Below, in pieces: positions 16,144 through 24,260 of a stretch of 64,000 bases of DNA (positions are counted from its first letter, which is position 1; every line of letters begins with the position of its first letter). The notes beneath the pieces were generated by a model that saw only the letters and a list, made by a program, of their open reading frames with translations, was not told the DNA's origin and searched no databases. The position numbers and the translations under genes were made by a program. Origin of the DNA: Pseudomonas sp. Root71 (GTDB lineage Bacteria; Pseudomonadota; Gammaproteobacteria; Pseudomonadales; Pseudomonadaceae); contig NZ_LMHY01000026.1 in the NCBI RefSeq assembly GCF_001429045.1, forward strand, positions 186,001-250,000, written 5' to 3'.

Positions 16144-16521
16144 TTATGCGGTTTTCCAGGTGATTTCTTCTTCACCATCGACACTGATGCGAATCCAGCG
16201 GTCCGCTGTCTCTTCACCTTCTTCCTCGACCCAGGTGCCCGGTGCGCAACGCACTTCCACGTTCAGCGCGGCAAACGCAGCGCGAGCGCAGGCGATGTCG
16301 TCGTCCCACGGGGTCTGGTCGCTTTCCAGGTACAGGCTGTTCCACTTGCCGACGGCTTTTGGCAGCCAGGTCACTGGCACGTTGCCAGCCGTGCACTTGT
16401 AGGTCTGGCCCTTCTGGACCCAATCGGTGCACGGGCCCAATGCCGCACCCAGCCAGGCGGAAATGGCCTTGTGGTCGACGTCGGCGTCTTTCAGGTAAAT
16501 CTCGATATCGGGTTGGCGCAT
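16144..16521 (-). CDS. Conserved hypothetical protein, 125 aa
   Basis: The product starts MRQPDIEIYLKDADVDHKAI. It has a tryptophan- and aspartate-rich alpha/beta pattern (AISAWLGAALGPCTDWVQKG, then WNSLYLESDQTPWDDDI) and ends with an acidic C-terminus (PGTWVEEEGEETADRWIRIS). There is no signal peptide or membrane segment. A longer frame to 16593 lacks similarity in composition to the rest. It sits 83 bases downstream of rlmA. I do not recognise a functional domain. Confidence 0.78.
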   Translation of the reverse strand: MRQPDIEIYLKDADVDHKAISAWLGAALGPCTDWVQKGQTYKCTAGNVPVTWLPKAVGKWNSLYLESDQTPWDDDIACARAAFAALNVEVRCAPGTWVEEEGEETADRWIRISVDGEEEITWKTA

Positions 16522-16604
16522 GGATGTCCTCACTGCGGGTCTGAAAAATCCATTCGCGGATTTAGCCGGTCTTGAGCATTTGCCCGAGACCAAAAGATAG
16601 AAAG

Positions 16605-17414
16605 TTATTGAAGAACGAAATAATCGTAGCGCATCGACACGGTGACCTCGAACGGCTCGGCCTGTTCGATAACGGCAGCACGACGCTCGGCACTGGCGCG
16701 CCAGCCGTGGGGCGTCATGGCCAGCAGGTTGGCGCGGTCCTGACCGCTGACCAGCGTCAGCTTGAACGTCAGCGTCTCGCTGTGCGCCAATGCCATGCCT
16801 TCCGGCACCAGGTCCAGGTGCTTGTCGTCAATGTACTCGCGCACTTCGTCGTACAGCCGCTCACGCAGTTCCATCAGGTGGCCGCTGGTTGGCCCGACTT
16901 TCATCAGGCCGCCGCCAACACTGAGCAGGCGCTTGGCTTCTTCCCAGTCCAGCGGGCTGAAGACACTGGCCAGGAACTGGCAACTGCCGGAAGCCAGCGG
17001 CACCCGCGCCATGCTGGCGATCAACCAGGTCAGCTTCGGGTTGCGTTTGCAGGCGCGTTTGACCGCTTCCCGGGAGATGTCCAGGGCATAACCTTCGGCA
17101 TATGGCAGTGCCTCGGCGATTTGCGCGGTGTAGTAACCCTCGCCACAACCGATGTCCAGCCAGTGCTGCGGTGCATAACCAGCAGCCAGTTCCGCCAGAC
17201 GCTTGGCCACCGGGGCGTAGTGCCCGGCGTTCAGGAAGTCGCGGCGGGCTTCGACCATCGCCTGGTTATCCCCAGGGTCGCGGCTGTTTTTGTGCTGCAC
17301 CGGCAACAGGTTCAAGTAACCCTGGCGAGCGCGGTCGAAACGATGCCCGGCGGGGCAGGCCACGCCGTTGTCCACCGCATTGAGCGGCTCACTGCAGATC
17401 GGGCACGCAAGCAT
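16605..17414 (-). CDS. rlmA: 23S rRNA (guanine(745)-N(1))-methyltransferase
   Basis: The 269-residue enzyme has an N-terminal zinc-binding module with Cys4, Cys7, Cys20 and His24 (LACPICSEPL... CPAGH), then the SAM motif HWLDIGCGEGYYTAQI near residue 86. It methylates G745 in 23S rRNA helix 35. RlmA(I) in other bacteria affects sensitivity to viomycin (family knowledge). Its ATG shares one base with the dapE stop, so the pair is probably translationally coupled. Confidence 0.9.
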   Translation of the reverse strand: MLACPICSEPLNAVDNGVACPAGHRFDRARQGYLNLLPVQHKNSRDPGDNQAMVEARRDFLNAGHYAPVAKRLAELAAGYAPQHWLDIGCGEGYYTAQIAEALPYAEGYALDISREAVKRACKRNPKLTWLIASMARVPLASGSCQFLASVFSPLDWEEAKRLLSVGGGLMKVGPTSGHLMELRERLYDEVREYIDDKHLDLVPEGMALAHSETLTFKLTLVSGQDRANLLAMTPHGWRASAERRAAVIEQAEPFEVTVSMRYDYFVLQ

Positions 17415-18565
17415 CAGGCGAGCAACTTGATCAGGGTCTGGTAGTAGATCTCGGTCAGCACGTCGAGATCGGCGGCCAGTACGCGCTCGTTGACCTGGTG
17501 GATGGTCGCGTTGACCGGGCCCAGTTCAACCACTTGGGTGCCCATGGTCGCGATGAAGCGGCCATCGGAGGTACCACCGCTGGTGGACGCCTTGGTTTCA
17601 CGACCGGTGATGTCCTTGATGCTCGCCGACACCGCGTCGAGCAGCGCGCCCGGTTCGGTGAGGAACGGCAGGCCAGACAGCGCCCAGTCGATGTGCCAGT
17701 CCAGGCCATGCTTGTCGAGGATGTCGGCGACGCGCTTTTGCAGGCCTTCGACTGTCGACTCGGTAGAAAAGCGGAAGTTGAACACCGCCACCAGGTCACC
17801 CGGGATCACGTTGGTCGCGCCGGTACCGGAGTTGACGTTGGAGATCTGAAAACTGGTTGGCGGGAAGAAGTCGTTGCCGTGGTCCCAATGCTCGGCAGCC
17901 AGTTCCGCCAGGGCCGGGGCTGCGAGGTGGATCGGGTTCTTCGCCAGGTGCGGGTAGGCCACGTGGCCCTGCACACCGCGCACGGTCAGCTTGACGCCGA
18001 GGGAGCCGCGACGACCGTTCTTGACCACGTCACCCACCAGGGTGGTGCTCGACGGTTCGCCGACGATGCACCAGTCCAGACGTTCCTTGCGCGCGGCCAG
18101 GCGCTCAACAACGGCCTTGGTGCCGTGGTGCGCCGGGCCTTCTTCGTCGCTGGTGATCAGGAAGGCGACTTTGCCCTTGTGATTCGGGTAGTCGGTGACA
18201 AAGCGCTCGGAGGCGACGGTCATGGCGGCGAGGCTGCCTTTCATGTCGGCGGCGCCACGGCCACAGAGCATGCCGTGTTCGTCGATCAGCGCGTTGAACG
18301 GCTCGATCTGCCAGGCCGCCACCGGGCCGGTCGGGACCACGTCGGTGTGGCCGGCGAAGCACAGCACCGGACCGTCGTCCTGGCCGTGGGTGGCCCAGAA
18401 GTTATCCACATCTTCGATGCGCATCGGTTCCAGGGTGAAACCGGCATCACCCAGGCGCTGCATCATCTGCTTCTGGCAATCGGCGTCGATCGGCGTCACG
18501 GACGGACGGCGGATCAGGTCGATGGCGAGTTGGAGGGTCGGCGAAAGGTCGGCGTGGGCCGTCAT
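17414..18565 (-). CDS. dapE: Succinyl-diaminopimelate desuccinylase
   Basis: DapE hydrolyses N-succinyl-L,L-diaminopimelate to L,L-DAP and succinate in lysine and peptidoglycan synthesis. The 383-residue dinuclear zinc peptidase of the M20 type shows metal ligands His73 and Asp75 (FAGHTDVVPTG), bridging Asp108 (GRGAADMKGS) and the catalytic Glu pair 141-142 (TSDEEGPAHHG). Two other genes of the same route, dapD and dapC, lie 6 and 9 kb away. Confidence 0.95.
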   Translation of the reverse strand: MTAHADLSPTLQLAIDLIRRPSVTPIDADCQKQMMQRLGDAGFTLEPMRIEDVDNFWATHGQDDGPVLCFAGHTDVVPTGPVAAWQIEPFNALIDEHGMLCGRGAADMKGSLAAMTVASERFVTDYPNHKGKVAFLITSDEEGPAHHGTKAVVERLAARKERLDWCIVGEPSSTTLVGDVVKNGRRGSLGVKLTVRGVQGHVAYPHLAKNPIHLAAPALAELAAEHWDHGNDFFPPTSFQISNVNSGTGATNVIPGDLVAVFNFRFSTESTVEGLQKRVADILDKHGLDWHIDWALSGLPFLTEPGALLDAVSASIKDITGRETKASTSGGTSDGRFIATMGTQVVELGPVNATIHQVNERVLAADLDVLTEIYYQTLIKLLA

Positions 18566-18634
18566 GGAAAACTCCGGAAATCATTAGATATGGGCTTTGG
18601 CTTTTAATATGGGGGCGGCGGTTCGACGCTTCGA

Positions 18635-18712
18635 CTTGCTCGCGAATGCGGTGTGTCAGTCAACATACTCCTGGACTGTTACAACGCATTCGCGAGCAAG
18701 CCCGCTCCCACA
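18635..18712. repeat. REP palindrome, type II, left arm degenerate
   Basis: CTTGCTCGCGAATGCG on the left pairs with CGCATTCGCGAGCAAG on the right. Only the right arm keeps the outer CCCGCTCCCACAGG, so the left arm has decayed. Confidence 0.8.
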
Positions 18713-18773
18713 GGAATTGTGTGCGGTCAGTACGACCTGTATCACGCCAAGCCCCGCAAAATGGCGCTTATCT

Positions 18774-18805
18774 TAAAGCAAAACGGCGACCATTGGCCGC
18801 CGTTT
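18774..18805 (-). terminator. Terminator of the glucosyltransferase gene
   Basis: On the minus strand AAACGGCG pairs with CGCCGTTT across a 9-base loop and is followed by TGCTTT. It begins about 18 bases after the stop at 18823. Confidence 0.6.
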
Positions 18806-18822
18806 AGTGCATCCGCAGAGAT

Positions 18823-21414
18823 TTAGACGACAGGTGCCGTTTCAGGTTCGGCGGTCGGTTTCGGCAGCGACGACAGGAGCGCCATGATCAGCGCCGCGAC
18901 GTACGGCAGCGACTGCACCAGCAGCATGGTGACCCAGAAGCGCATGTCGTTGCTCGGCAGGCCCTGCACCAGGAAGATCCCCAGCGCCGCGCCCCACAAC
19001 AGCAGCATGATGAACATCTCTTCCCGTGCTTCGGAAATCGCCACCCAGAAGCCGTGGTTGTCGGCATTCTTCGGCGTACGGAAGAACGGAATGCTGCTGG
19101 TGAAGAAGCCGTACAGCACCGCTTTGGCGATGGTGTGGGACAACGCCAGACCGGCCAGCGCCGCGCAGAAGGCATCCTTCAAATTCACTCCGACCGCACG
19201 ACGGTAGAGGAAGATGATTTTGGCGACTTTGAACACGAACAGCGCCAATGGCGGGATTGCGAAGATCAGCAGCGGCGGATCGACCCGTTGCGGCACGATG
19301 ATCATCGCCGCCGACCACAACAGCGCGCCGACGGTGAAGAAGATGTTCATGCCGTCCGCCACCCACGGCAACCAGCCCGCGAGGAAGTGGTAGCGTTGGC
19401 CGCGGGTCAGTTCGGTGTCCTTGCCGCGCAGCAGGCTGGCGGTGTGACGCTTGATGATCTGGATCGCTCCGTAGGCCCAGCGGAAACGCTGTTTCTTGAA
19501 GTCGATGAAGGTATCGGGCATCAGGCCCTTGCCGTAGCTGGTGTGGTAATACGCCGCCGACAGGCCTTTTTCGAATACCCGCAGGCCCAGTTCGGCGTCT
19601 TCACAGATGCACCAGTCGGCCCAGCCCAGTTCTTCGAGCACCGAGCGACGGGTCATGGTCATGGTGCCGTGCTGGATGATCGCGTCACGGTCGTTGCGGG
19701 TGACCATGCCGATGTGGAAGAAGCCTTTGTATTCCGCGTAGCAGAGCTTCTTGAAGGTGCTTTCGTTCTGGTCGCGGTAATCCTGCGGCGACTGCACCAC
19801 GGCGATTTTCGGGTCGGCGAAGTGCGGCACCATGTGCTTGAGCCAGTTCGGGTGCACGCAGTAATCGGAGTCGATCACCGCGATCACTTCGGCATCCTTG
19901 GCGGTGTGCGGGATCAGGTAGTTCAGCGCGCCGCCCTTGAAGCCGGCCAGCGGTGCGACGTGGAAGAACTTGAAGCGCGGGCCGAGGGTTTCGCAATAAT
20001 CGCGCACCGGTTCCCAGACCGCCGGGTCCTTGGTGTTGTTGTCGATGATCAGGACTTCGAAGTCCGGATAGTCGAGGTTGGCCAGGGCGTTGAGGGTCTG
20101 TTTGACCATCTCCGGCGGTTCGTTGTAGCAGGGCACGTGAATCGACACTTTCGGGCGGTAGCTGGAGTCGCCTTCCACCGGCAGGAACTCGCGCCGGCGC
20201 TTGTGCACCCACACCGCTTCGGCCAGTTCATGGGCTTCGGTCAGCAGCACGATAAACACCCCGAGCGCACCGAGGGCGAGCAAGAAGCCCACGGTCAGGC
20301 TGAACCAGGTGCTGTATTGCTGGCTGTAGTCGTAACCGATCCACACCAGCACCGAACCGCACAGGAACGCAATGAAGGTCAGGAAGGTGCGACCGCGCTG
20401 GCGCAGGGCCGATCCGTCGATCATCAGCAGGGTCAGCGACAACAGCGCCAATACCACCGAGCCAATGGCCAATACGCGCCATTGCGGAATCGCTACCACC
20501 GGGCCTTCGAAGTTGAATTTCTGCTGGCGCGCGGCGTTGAACACGCCCCAGTAGGCGCCGACGGAACCTTCGTCGCTGACTTTCCACGGCTGGTCAAACG
20601 CTTCGATCACGAAGTAGTTGAAGCCCTGGCGGTTGAGCTTGTTGACCAGGGTTCGCAGGTAGATCGCCTGGTCTGCCGGTGAGGCATCGGCGCCACCGCG
20701 CATGCGGCCGTTGCTCGGCCAGCCCACCTCGGACAGCAGCAGTGGTTTTTTCGGGAACATCTTTTTCAAGTCGCGGGCGCGATCCAGGACGAACTGCCCG
20801 GCCTTGTCCATCGGGACGAACTCCCAGTAAGGCAAGATGTGCGCGGCGATCAGGTCGACGTGCCTGGCCAGTTCCGGATGTTCTTCCCACACGTGCCACT
20901 GTTCGGACGTGGTCACCGGCACTTTCACGGCAGCGCGCACGCGATCGAGCATGACGCTGAGTGCCTGGGCGGTGATTTCCTTGCGGTAAATGGCCTCGTT
21001 GCCGACCACCACGCGAACCACGCTGCGCGAGGAATTGGCGATTTCAATGGCGCGGGTGATTTCCCGTTCGTTGCGTTCCTGGTCCGGGCTGATCCAGATC
21101 CCCAGGGTTACCCGCAAGCCGAACTCTTCCGCCAGTTTCGGGATGTTTTGCAGGGTGCCATCGACCGAGTAGATGCGGATGTTGTCCGTCAGCTTGCTCA
21201 TGATCTCCAGGTCGCGACGCATTTGATCGTCGGTCGGGAACTGGTCCTTCTGCGGGAACTGGCCCTGCTGGAAGGGCGAGTACGAGAAACCGGAGATCTG
21301 TTCAGGCCAGTTGGGGGCGGTGACCGGGCGATTGATCAGCGCCCAGAAGCCGGTAAACAAGGCGGCGATGGCGAGCACCACGACCAGGTTGAGTCCAAAT
21401 TTACGCGATGACAT
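18823..21414 (-). CDS. ndvB: NdvB-like membrane glucan synthase (GH17-like domain fused to GT2)
   Basis: The 863-residue inner-membrane protein starts with a signal-anchor (LNLVVVLAIAALFTGFWAL). A periplasmic GH17-like domain follows (about residues 35-310), with acid residues in VVVGNEAIYR and LLLSEVGWPSNG. After two or three membrane segments comes a cytoplasmic GT2 domain with VIDSDYCVHPNW, the acid-base ICEDAELG and KKQRFRWAYG, then five or so C-terminal membrane segments. It resembles NdvB of P. aeruginosa, which makes cyclic beta-1,3-glucans linked to biofilm antibiotic tolerance. The ATG at 21414 gives a sensible membrane-targeting N-terminus. It lies just upstream of dapE, as in P. 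aeruginosa from memory. Confidence 0.88.
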   Translation of the reverse strand: MSSRKFGLNLVVVLAIAALFTGFWALINRPVTAPNWPEQISGFSYSPFQQGQFPQKDQFPTDDQMRRDLEIMSKLTDNIRIYSVDGTLQNIPKLAEEFGLRVTLGIWISPDQERNEREITRAIEIANSSRSVVRVVVGNEAIYRKEITAQALSVMLDRVRAAVKVPVTTSEQWHVWEEHPELARHVDLIAAHILPYWEFVPMDKAGQFVLDRARDLKKMFPKKPLLLSEVGWPSNGRMRGGADASPADQAIYLRTLVNKLNRQGFNYFVIEAFDQPWKVSDEGSVGAYWGVFNAARQQKFNFEGPVVAIPQWRVLAIGSVVLALLSLTLLMIDGSALRQRGRTFLTFIAFLCGSVLVWIGYDYSQQYSTWFSLTVGFLLALGALGVFIVLLTEAHELAEAVWVHKRRREFLPVEGDSSYRPKVSIHVPCYNEPPEMVKQTLNALANLDYPDFEVLIIDNNTKDPAVWEPVRDYCETLGPRFKFFHVAPLAGFKGGALNYLIPHTAKDAEVIAVIDSDYCVHPNWLKHMVPHFADPKIAVVQSPQDYRDQNESTFKKLCYAEYKGFFHIGMVTRNDRDAIIQHGTMTMTRRSVLEELGWADWCICEDAELGLRVFEKGLSAAYYHTSYGKGLMPDTFIDFKKQRFRWAYGAIQIIKRHTASLLRGKDTELTRGQRYHFLAGWLPWVADGMNIFFTVGALLWSAAMIIVPQRVDPPLLIFAIPPLALFVFKVAKIIFLYRRAVGVNLKDAFCAALAGLALSHTIAKAVLYGFFTSSIPFFRTPKNADNHGFWVAISEAREEMFIMLLLWGAALGIFLVQGLPSNDMRFWVTMLLVQSLPYVAALIMALLSSLPKPTAEPETAPVV

Positions 21415-21684
21415 AGTTATTTCGGGTTCCAAAGACTGTGGAACGAAGGAACGGTTGGCGGTCGCCAAGGGGCGCGCATCCTACACCGGGCATTCTCTAG
21501 TCGTACAGCGGACACGGAATTGCCGGACATTGGGCAATCCAAGTCGGTTTAAGTTCTTTCGTTAGAGCGTGTAGGGCGAATCTTTGTTCGATGTAGTTTT
21601 CGTGGATGTTGCCCGTTCATAGCGCAATGATGCTCTTGGGCGCCGACGGCCCTATAATGCGCGCCGGTTTTTGGGGTAATGGTC

Positions 21685-22491
21685 ATGAGTACAGAAGATC
21701 CGCGGTTTGCTGGCATCGCCCGTTTGTATGGCATCGAAGGCCTTGAGCGCCTGCGCGCGGCCCATGTGGCGATCGTCGGCGTCGGTGGTGTCGGTTCCTG
21801 GGCGGCGGAAGCCATGGCCCGTTGTGGCGTGGGCGAGATTTCGCTGTTCGACCTCGACGACGTCTGCGTCAGCAACGCCAATCGCCAGTTGCACGCGCTG
21901 GACAGCACTGTGGGCAAGCCCAAGGTCGAGGTGATGGCCGAGCGTCTGCGCGGGATCAACCCGGACTGCACGGTGCACGCGGTGCCTGACTTCGTGACCC
22001 GCGACACCATGGCCGAGTACATCACGCCGAACATCGACTGCGTAATCGACTGCATCGACAGCGTCAACGCCAAGGCCGCGCTGATCGCCTGGTGCAAGCG
22101 GCGCAAGATCCAGATCATCACCACCGGCGGCGCGGGCGGGCAGATTGACCCGACGTTGATCCAGGTCTGCGACCTCAATCGCACGTTCAATGATCCATTG
22201 GCTTCGAAAGTACGTTCCACGCTGCGCCGCGACTACGGCTTCTCACGCACGGTGACCCGCCATTACAGCGTGCCGTGCGTGTTTTCCACCGAGCAACTGC
22301 GCTACCCAAAACCGGACGGCAGCATTTGCCTGCAGAAAAGTTTTGTCGGTGATGGGGTCAAGCTCGATTGTGCCGGCGGGTTTGGCGCGGTGATGATGGT
22401 GACGGCGACGTTTGGTATGGTCGCGGCGACCAAGGCTGTGGACAAGATTGTCGCGGGTGTGCGGCGGCCGGCGGAGCGGGTCAAGCCGTAG
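21685..22491 (+). CDS. tcdA: tRNA cyclic N6-threonylcarbamoyladenosine(37) synthase (E1-like)
   Basis: TcdA (CsdL) uses ATP to cyclise t6A37 to ct6A in tRNA, downstream of the TsaB pathway. The 268-residue protein has the E1-type nucleotide-binding motif VAIVGVGGVGSWAAEAMARC (about residues 28-47), followed by LFDLDDVCVSNANRQ and IDCIDSVNAKAALIAWC. A GGGG ribosome-binding site 8 bases upstream favours the second ATG (21685) over 21679. A -10-like TATAAT lies at 21653. Its neighbours csdA and sufE (as CsdE) are the known sulfur-transfer partners of this protein. Its TAG stop lies inside a REP arm. Confidence 0.93.
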   Translation: MSTEDPRFAGIARLYGIEGLERLRAAHVAIVGVGGVGSWAAEAMARCGVGEISLFDLDDVCVSNANRQLHALDSTVGKPKVEVMAERLRGINPDCTVHAVPDFVTRDTMAEYITPNIDCVIDCIDSVNAKAALIAWCKRRKIQIITTGGAGGQIDPTLIQVCDLNRTFNDPLASKVRSTLRRDYGFSRTVTRHYSVPCVFSTEQLRYPKPDGSICLQKSFVGDGVKLDCAGGFGAVMMVTATFGMVAATKAVDKIVAGVRRPAERVKP

Positions 22492-22570
22492 GAGCTGCCG
22501 AAGGCTGCGATCTTTTGATCTTGTTTTTTAAAAGCAAGATCAAAAGATCGCAGCCTTCGGCAGCTCCTAC
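22488..22570. repeat. REP palindrome, type I, spanning two stop codons
   Basis: Near-perfect arms GTAGGAGCTGCCGAAGGCTG.. and ..CAGCCTTCGGCAGCTCCTAC converge on a TTTTTTAAAA centre. The TAG in the left arm is the stop codon of tcdA and the TAG in the right arm, read on the minus strand, is the stop of sufE. The element probably also terminates both transcripts. Confidence 0.93.
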
Positions 22571-22974
22571 GCGTCGCTTAGGCTACGCATTCGCTGCAGC
22601 ACCGCATTCAAACCATTGCTGCGGGACTCGGACAACTGCCGCCCCAGCCCCAACTGATTGAACCAGTCCGGCAAATCCACCTGCTGCAACTCGGCCGCCG
22701 ACAAGCCGTTGACCCGCGCCAGCAGCAACGCCACCAACCCGCGAATCAACCGTGCATCGCTGTTGGCGCTGAATTGCCAGTGGCCATCGCGCAATTCGCC
22801 CACCAGCCACACCTGGCTTTCACAGCCGTGCACCCGGTTGGCATCACACATCTGCGCCTCACTCAACGCCGGCAGGCGCTCGCCCCATTGCATCAGCAGG
22901 CGTGCGCGTTGTTCCCAGCCGGCCGCTTTCTGAAAGGTGTCCAGTGCCGTCACGGCATCGGCGGGCAGGTTCAT
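22567..22974 (-). CDS. csdE: SufE/CsdE-type sulfur acceptor protein
   Basis: The 135-residue protein accepts sulfane sulfur from the cysteine desulfurase encoded just upstream. The active cysteine is Cys51 in NRVHGCESQVWL, the typical SufE motif. It overlaps the desulfurase gene by four bases (ATGA), so they form a coupled pair. Placement beside tcdA makes CsdE more likely than SufE, although the naming cannot be settled from sequence alone. Confidence 0.9.
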   Translation of the reverse strand: MNLPADAVTALDTFQKAAGWEQRARLLMQWGERLPALSEAQMCDANRVHGCESQVWLVGELRDGHWQFSANSDARLIRGLVALLLARVNGLSAAELQQVDLPDWFNQLGLGRQLSESRSNGLNAVLQRMRSLSDA

Positions 22975-24176
22975 CGCAATAGCTCCAGTGCCTGATCCAG
23001 GGCTTCGAAGAACCGCTCCAGGTCTTCGGAATCGTTGTACAGCGCCAGCGACACCCGAATCGCTCCGGCCAGTTCGAAGCGTTTGAGCAGCGGCATCGCA
23101 CAGTGATGGCCAGCACGCACCGCGATCCCTTGTTCGGTCAGCAAATGCGCGAGATCGGAGTTATGCACACCCTCGACGGTGAAACTGGCCAGCGCCACTT
23201 GTGGCTTGCCCAGCAGGCGGATGCCGTTGCGCGCCTCCAGGCCCTTGAGCAGGCAGGCATGTAGCGCAGCTTCATGGGCGGACACGGCGTCCTGATCGAG
23301 TCCGGCGAGGTAATCCAGTGTCGCGCCAAGGCCGATCACGCTGGCAATCGGCGGCGTCCCGGCCTCGAAACCCAGCGGTGCCGGGCGAAAGCGTGCGTCT
23401 TGATAATTGGCATCGAGCACCATTTCACCGCCGAACTGCCAGGGACGCAGTTGTTGCAGCGCCGTATTGCGACCGAACAGCACCCCCAACCCATCGGGGC
23501 CGTAGAGCTTGTGGCTGGAGAACACATAAAAGTCGCAGCCCAGCGCTTGCACGTCGTGGCGACCATGAACCACGCCCTGGGCGCCGTCGATCACGGTCAG
23601 GGCGTTGTGCGCCTTGGCCAGTGCCAGTAATTCAGGCAGCGGCTGCCACGCGCCAATCACGTTGGAAAGTTGACTGACCGCCAGCAGACGCGTGCGTGGG
23701 CCGATCAGACCGGCCGCGGCTTCAAGGTCGATCACGCCCTCGGCATCCAGCGGCAGGATCACCAGTTTCAGCTCGCGACGGTGCGCCAGTTGCTGCCACG
23801 GCAGCAGGTTGGCGTGATGCTCCAGGGCGCTGATGACAATCTCGTCGCCCGGATTGAAAAGATGTTCCAGGCCATAGGCCAGTAGATTCAGCGCGGATGT
23901 CGCACCGTGGGTAAAAATGATCTGCCCGCAATCGCCAGTATTGAGCCATTGCGCAACCTTGCGGCGGCTGTCCTCGAACGCCTGGGTGGCGTGGGCGCCG
24001 GGCAAATGCTGCGCCCGATGCACGTTGGCCGCGCCATTGGCGTAGTAGTGCGCCAGGGCATCGAGCAGGGCTTGAGGTTTTTGCGTGGTGGCGGCGTTGT
24101 CCAGATAGGTCTGGTCTTGCCGTTGCAGGGCGGCGATAGCCGGAAAATCGGCACGCCAGGGAGAGAGAATCATCAT
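22971..24176 (-). CDS. csdA: Cysteine desulfurase, SufS/CsdA type
   Basis: The 401-residue class V PLP enzyme removes sulfur from cysteine. The PLP lysine is Lys223 in FYVFSSHKLYGPDGLGVL, and the catalytic cysteine is about residue 359 in AVRAGHHCAMPLL. YLDNAATTQKP (about 24-34) opens the fold. The pair of ATGs at 24176 and 24173 are both plausible starts; the frame continues 84 bases further upstream into the intergenic hairpin, which I reject. It works with the overlapping csdE gene and probably supplies sulfur to TcdA-linked chemistry. Confidence 0.93.
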   Translation of the reverse strand: MMILSPWRADFPAIAALQRQDQTYLDNAATTQKPQALLDALAHYYANGAANVHRAQHLPGAHATQAFEDSRRKVAQWLNTGDCGQIIFTHGATSALNLLAYGLEHLFNPGDEIVISALEHHANLLPWQQLAHRRELKLVILPLDAEGVIDLEAAAGLIGPRTRLLAVSQLSNVIGAWQPLPELLALAKAHNALTVIDGAQGVVHGRHDVQALGCDFYVFSSHKLYGPDGLGVLFGRNTALQQLRPWQFGGEMVLDANYQDARFRPAPLGFEAGTPPIASVIGLGATLDYLAGLDQDAVSAHEAALHACLLKGLEARNGIRLLGKPQVALASFTVEGVHNSDLAHLLTEQGIAVRAGHHCAMPLLKRFELAGAIRVSLALYNDSEDLERFFEALDQALELLR

Positions 24177-24217
24177 GTGTTCAGCCCTGTGAACTTGGGC
24201 GGATGTACACCGGACCT

Positions 24218-24247
24218 TGTGGGAGCGACGCACCGTCGTTCCCACAG
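24218..24247. terminator. Hairpin between dapD and csdA
   Basis: TGTGGGAGCGACG pairs with CGTCGTTCCCACA (one G-T wobble) across CAC. The outer bases resemble the end of a type II REP arm. It may end the dapD transcript and separate it from csdA. Confidence 0.55.
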
Positions 24248-24260
24248 GTGCCTGCGGCAC

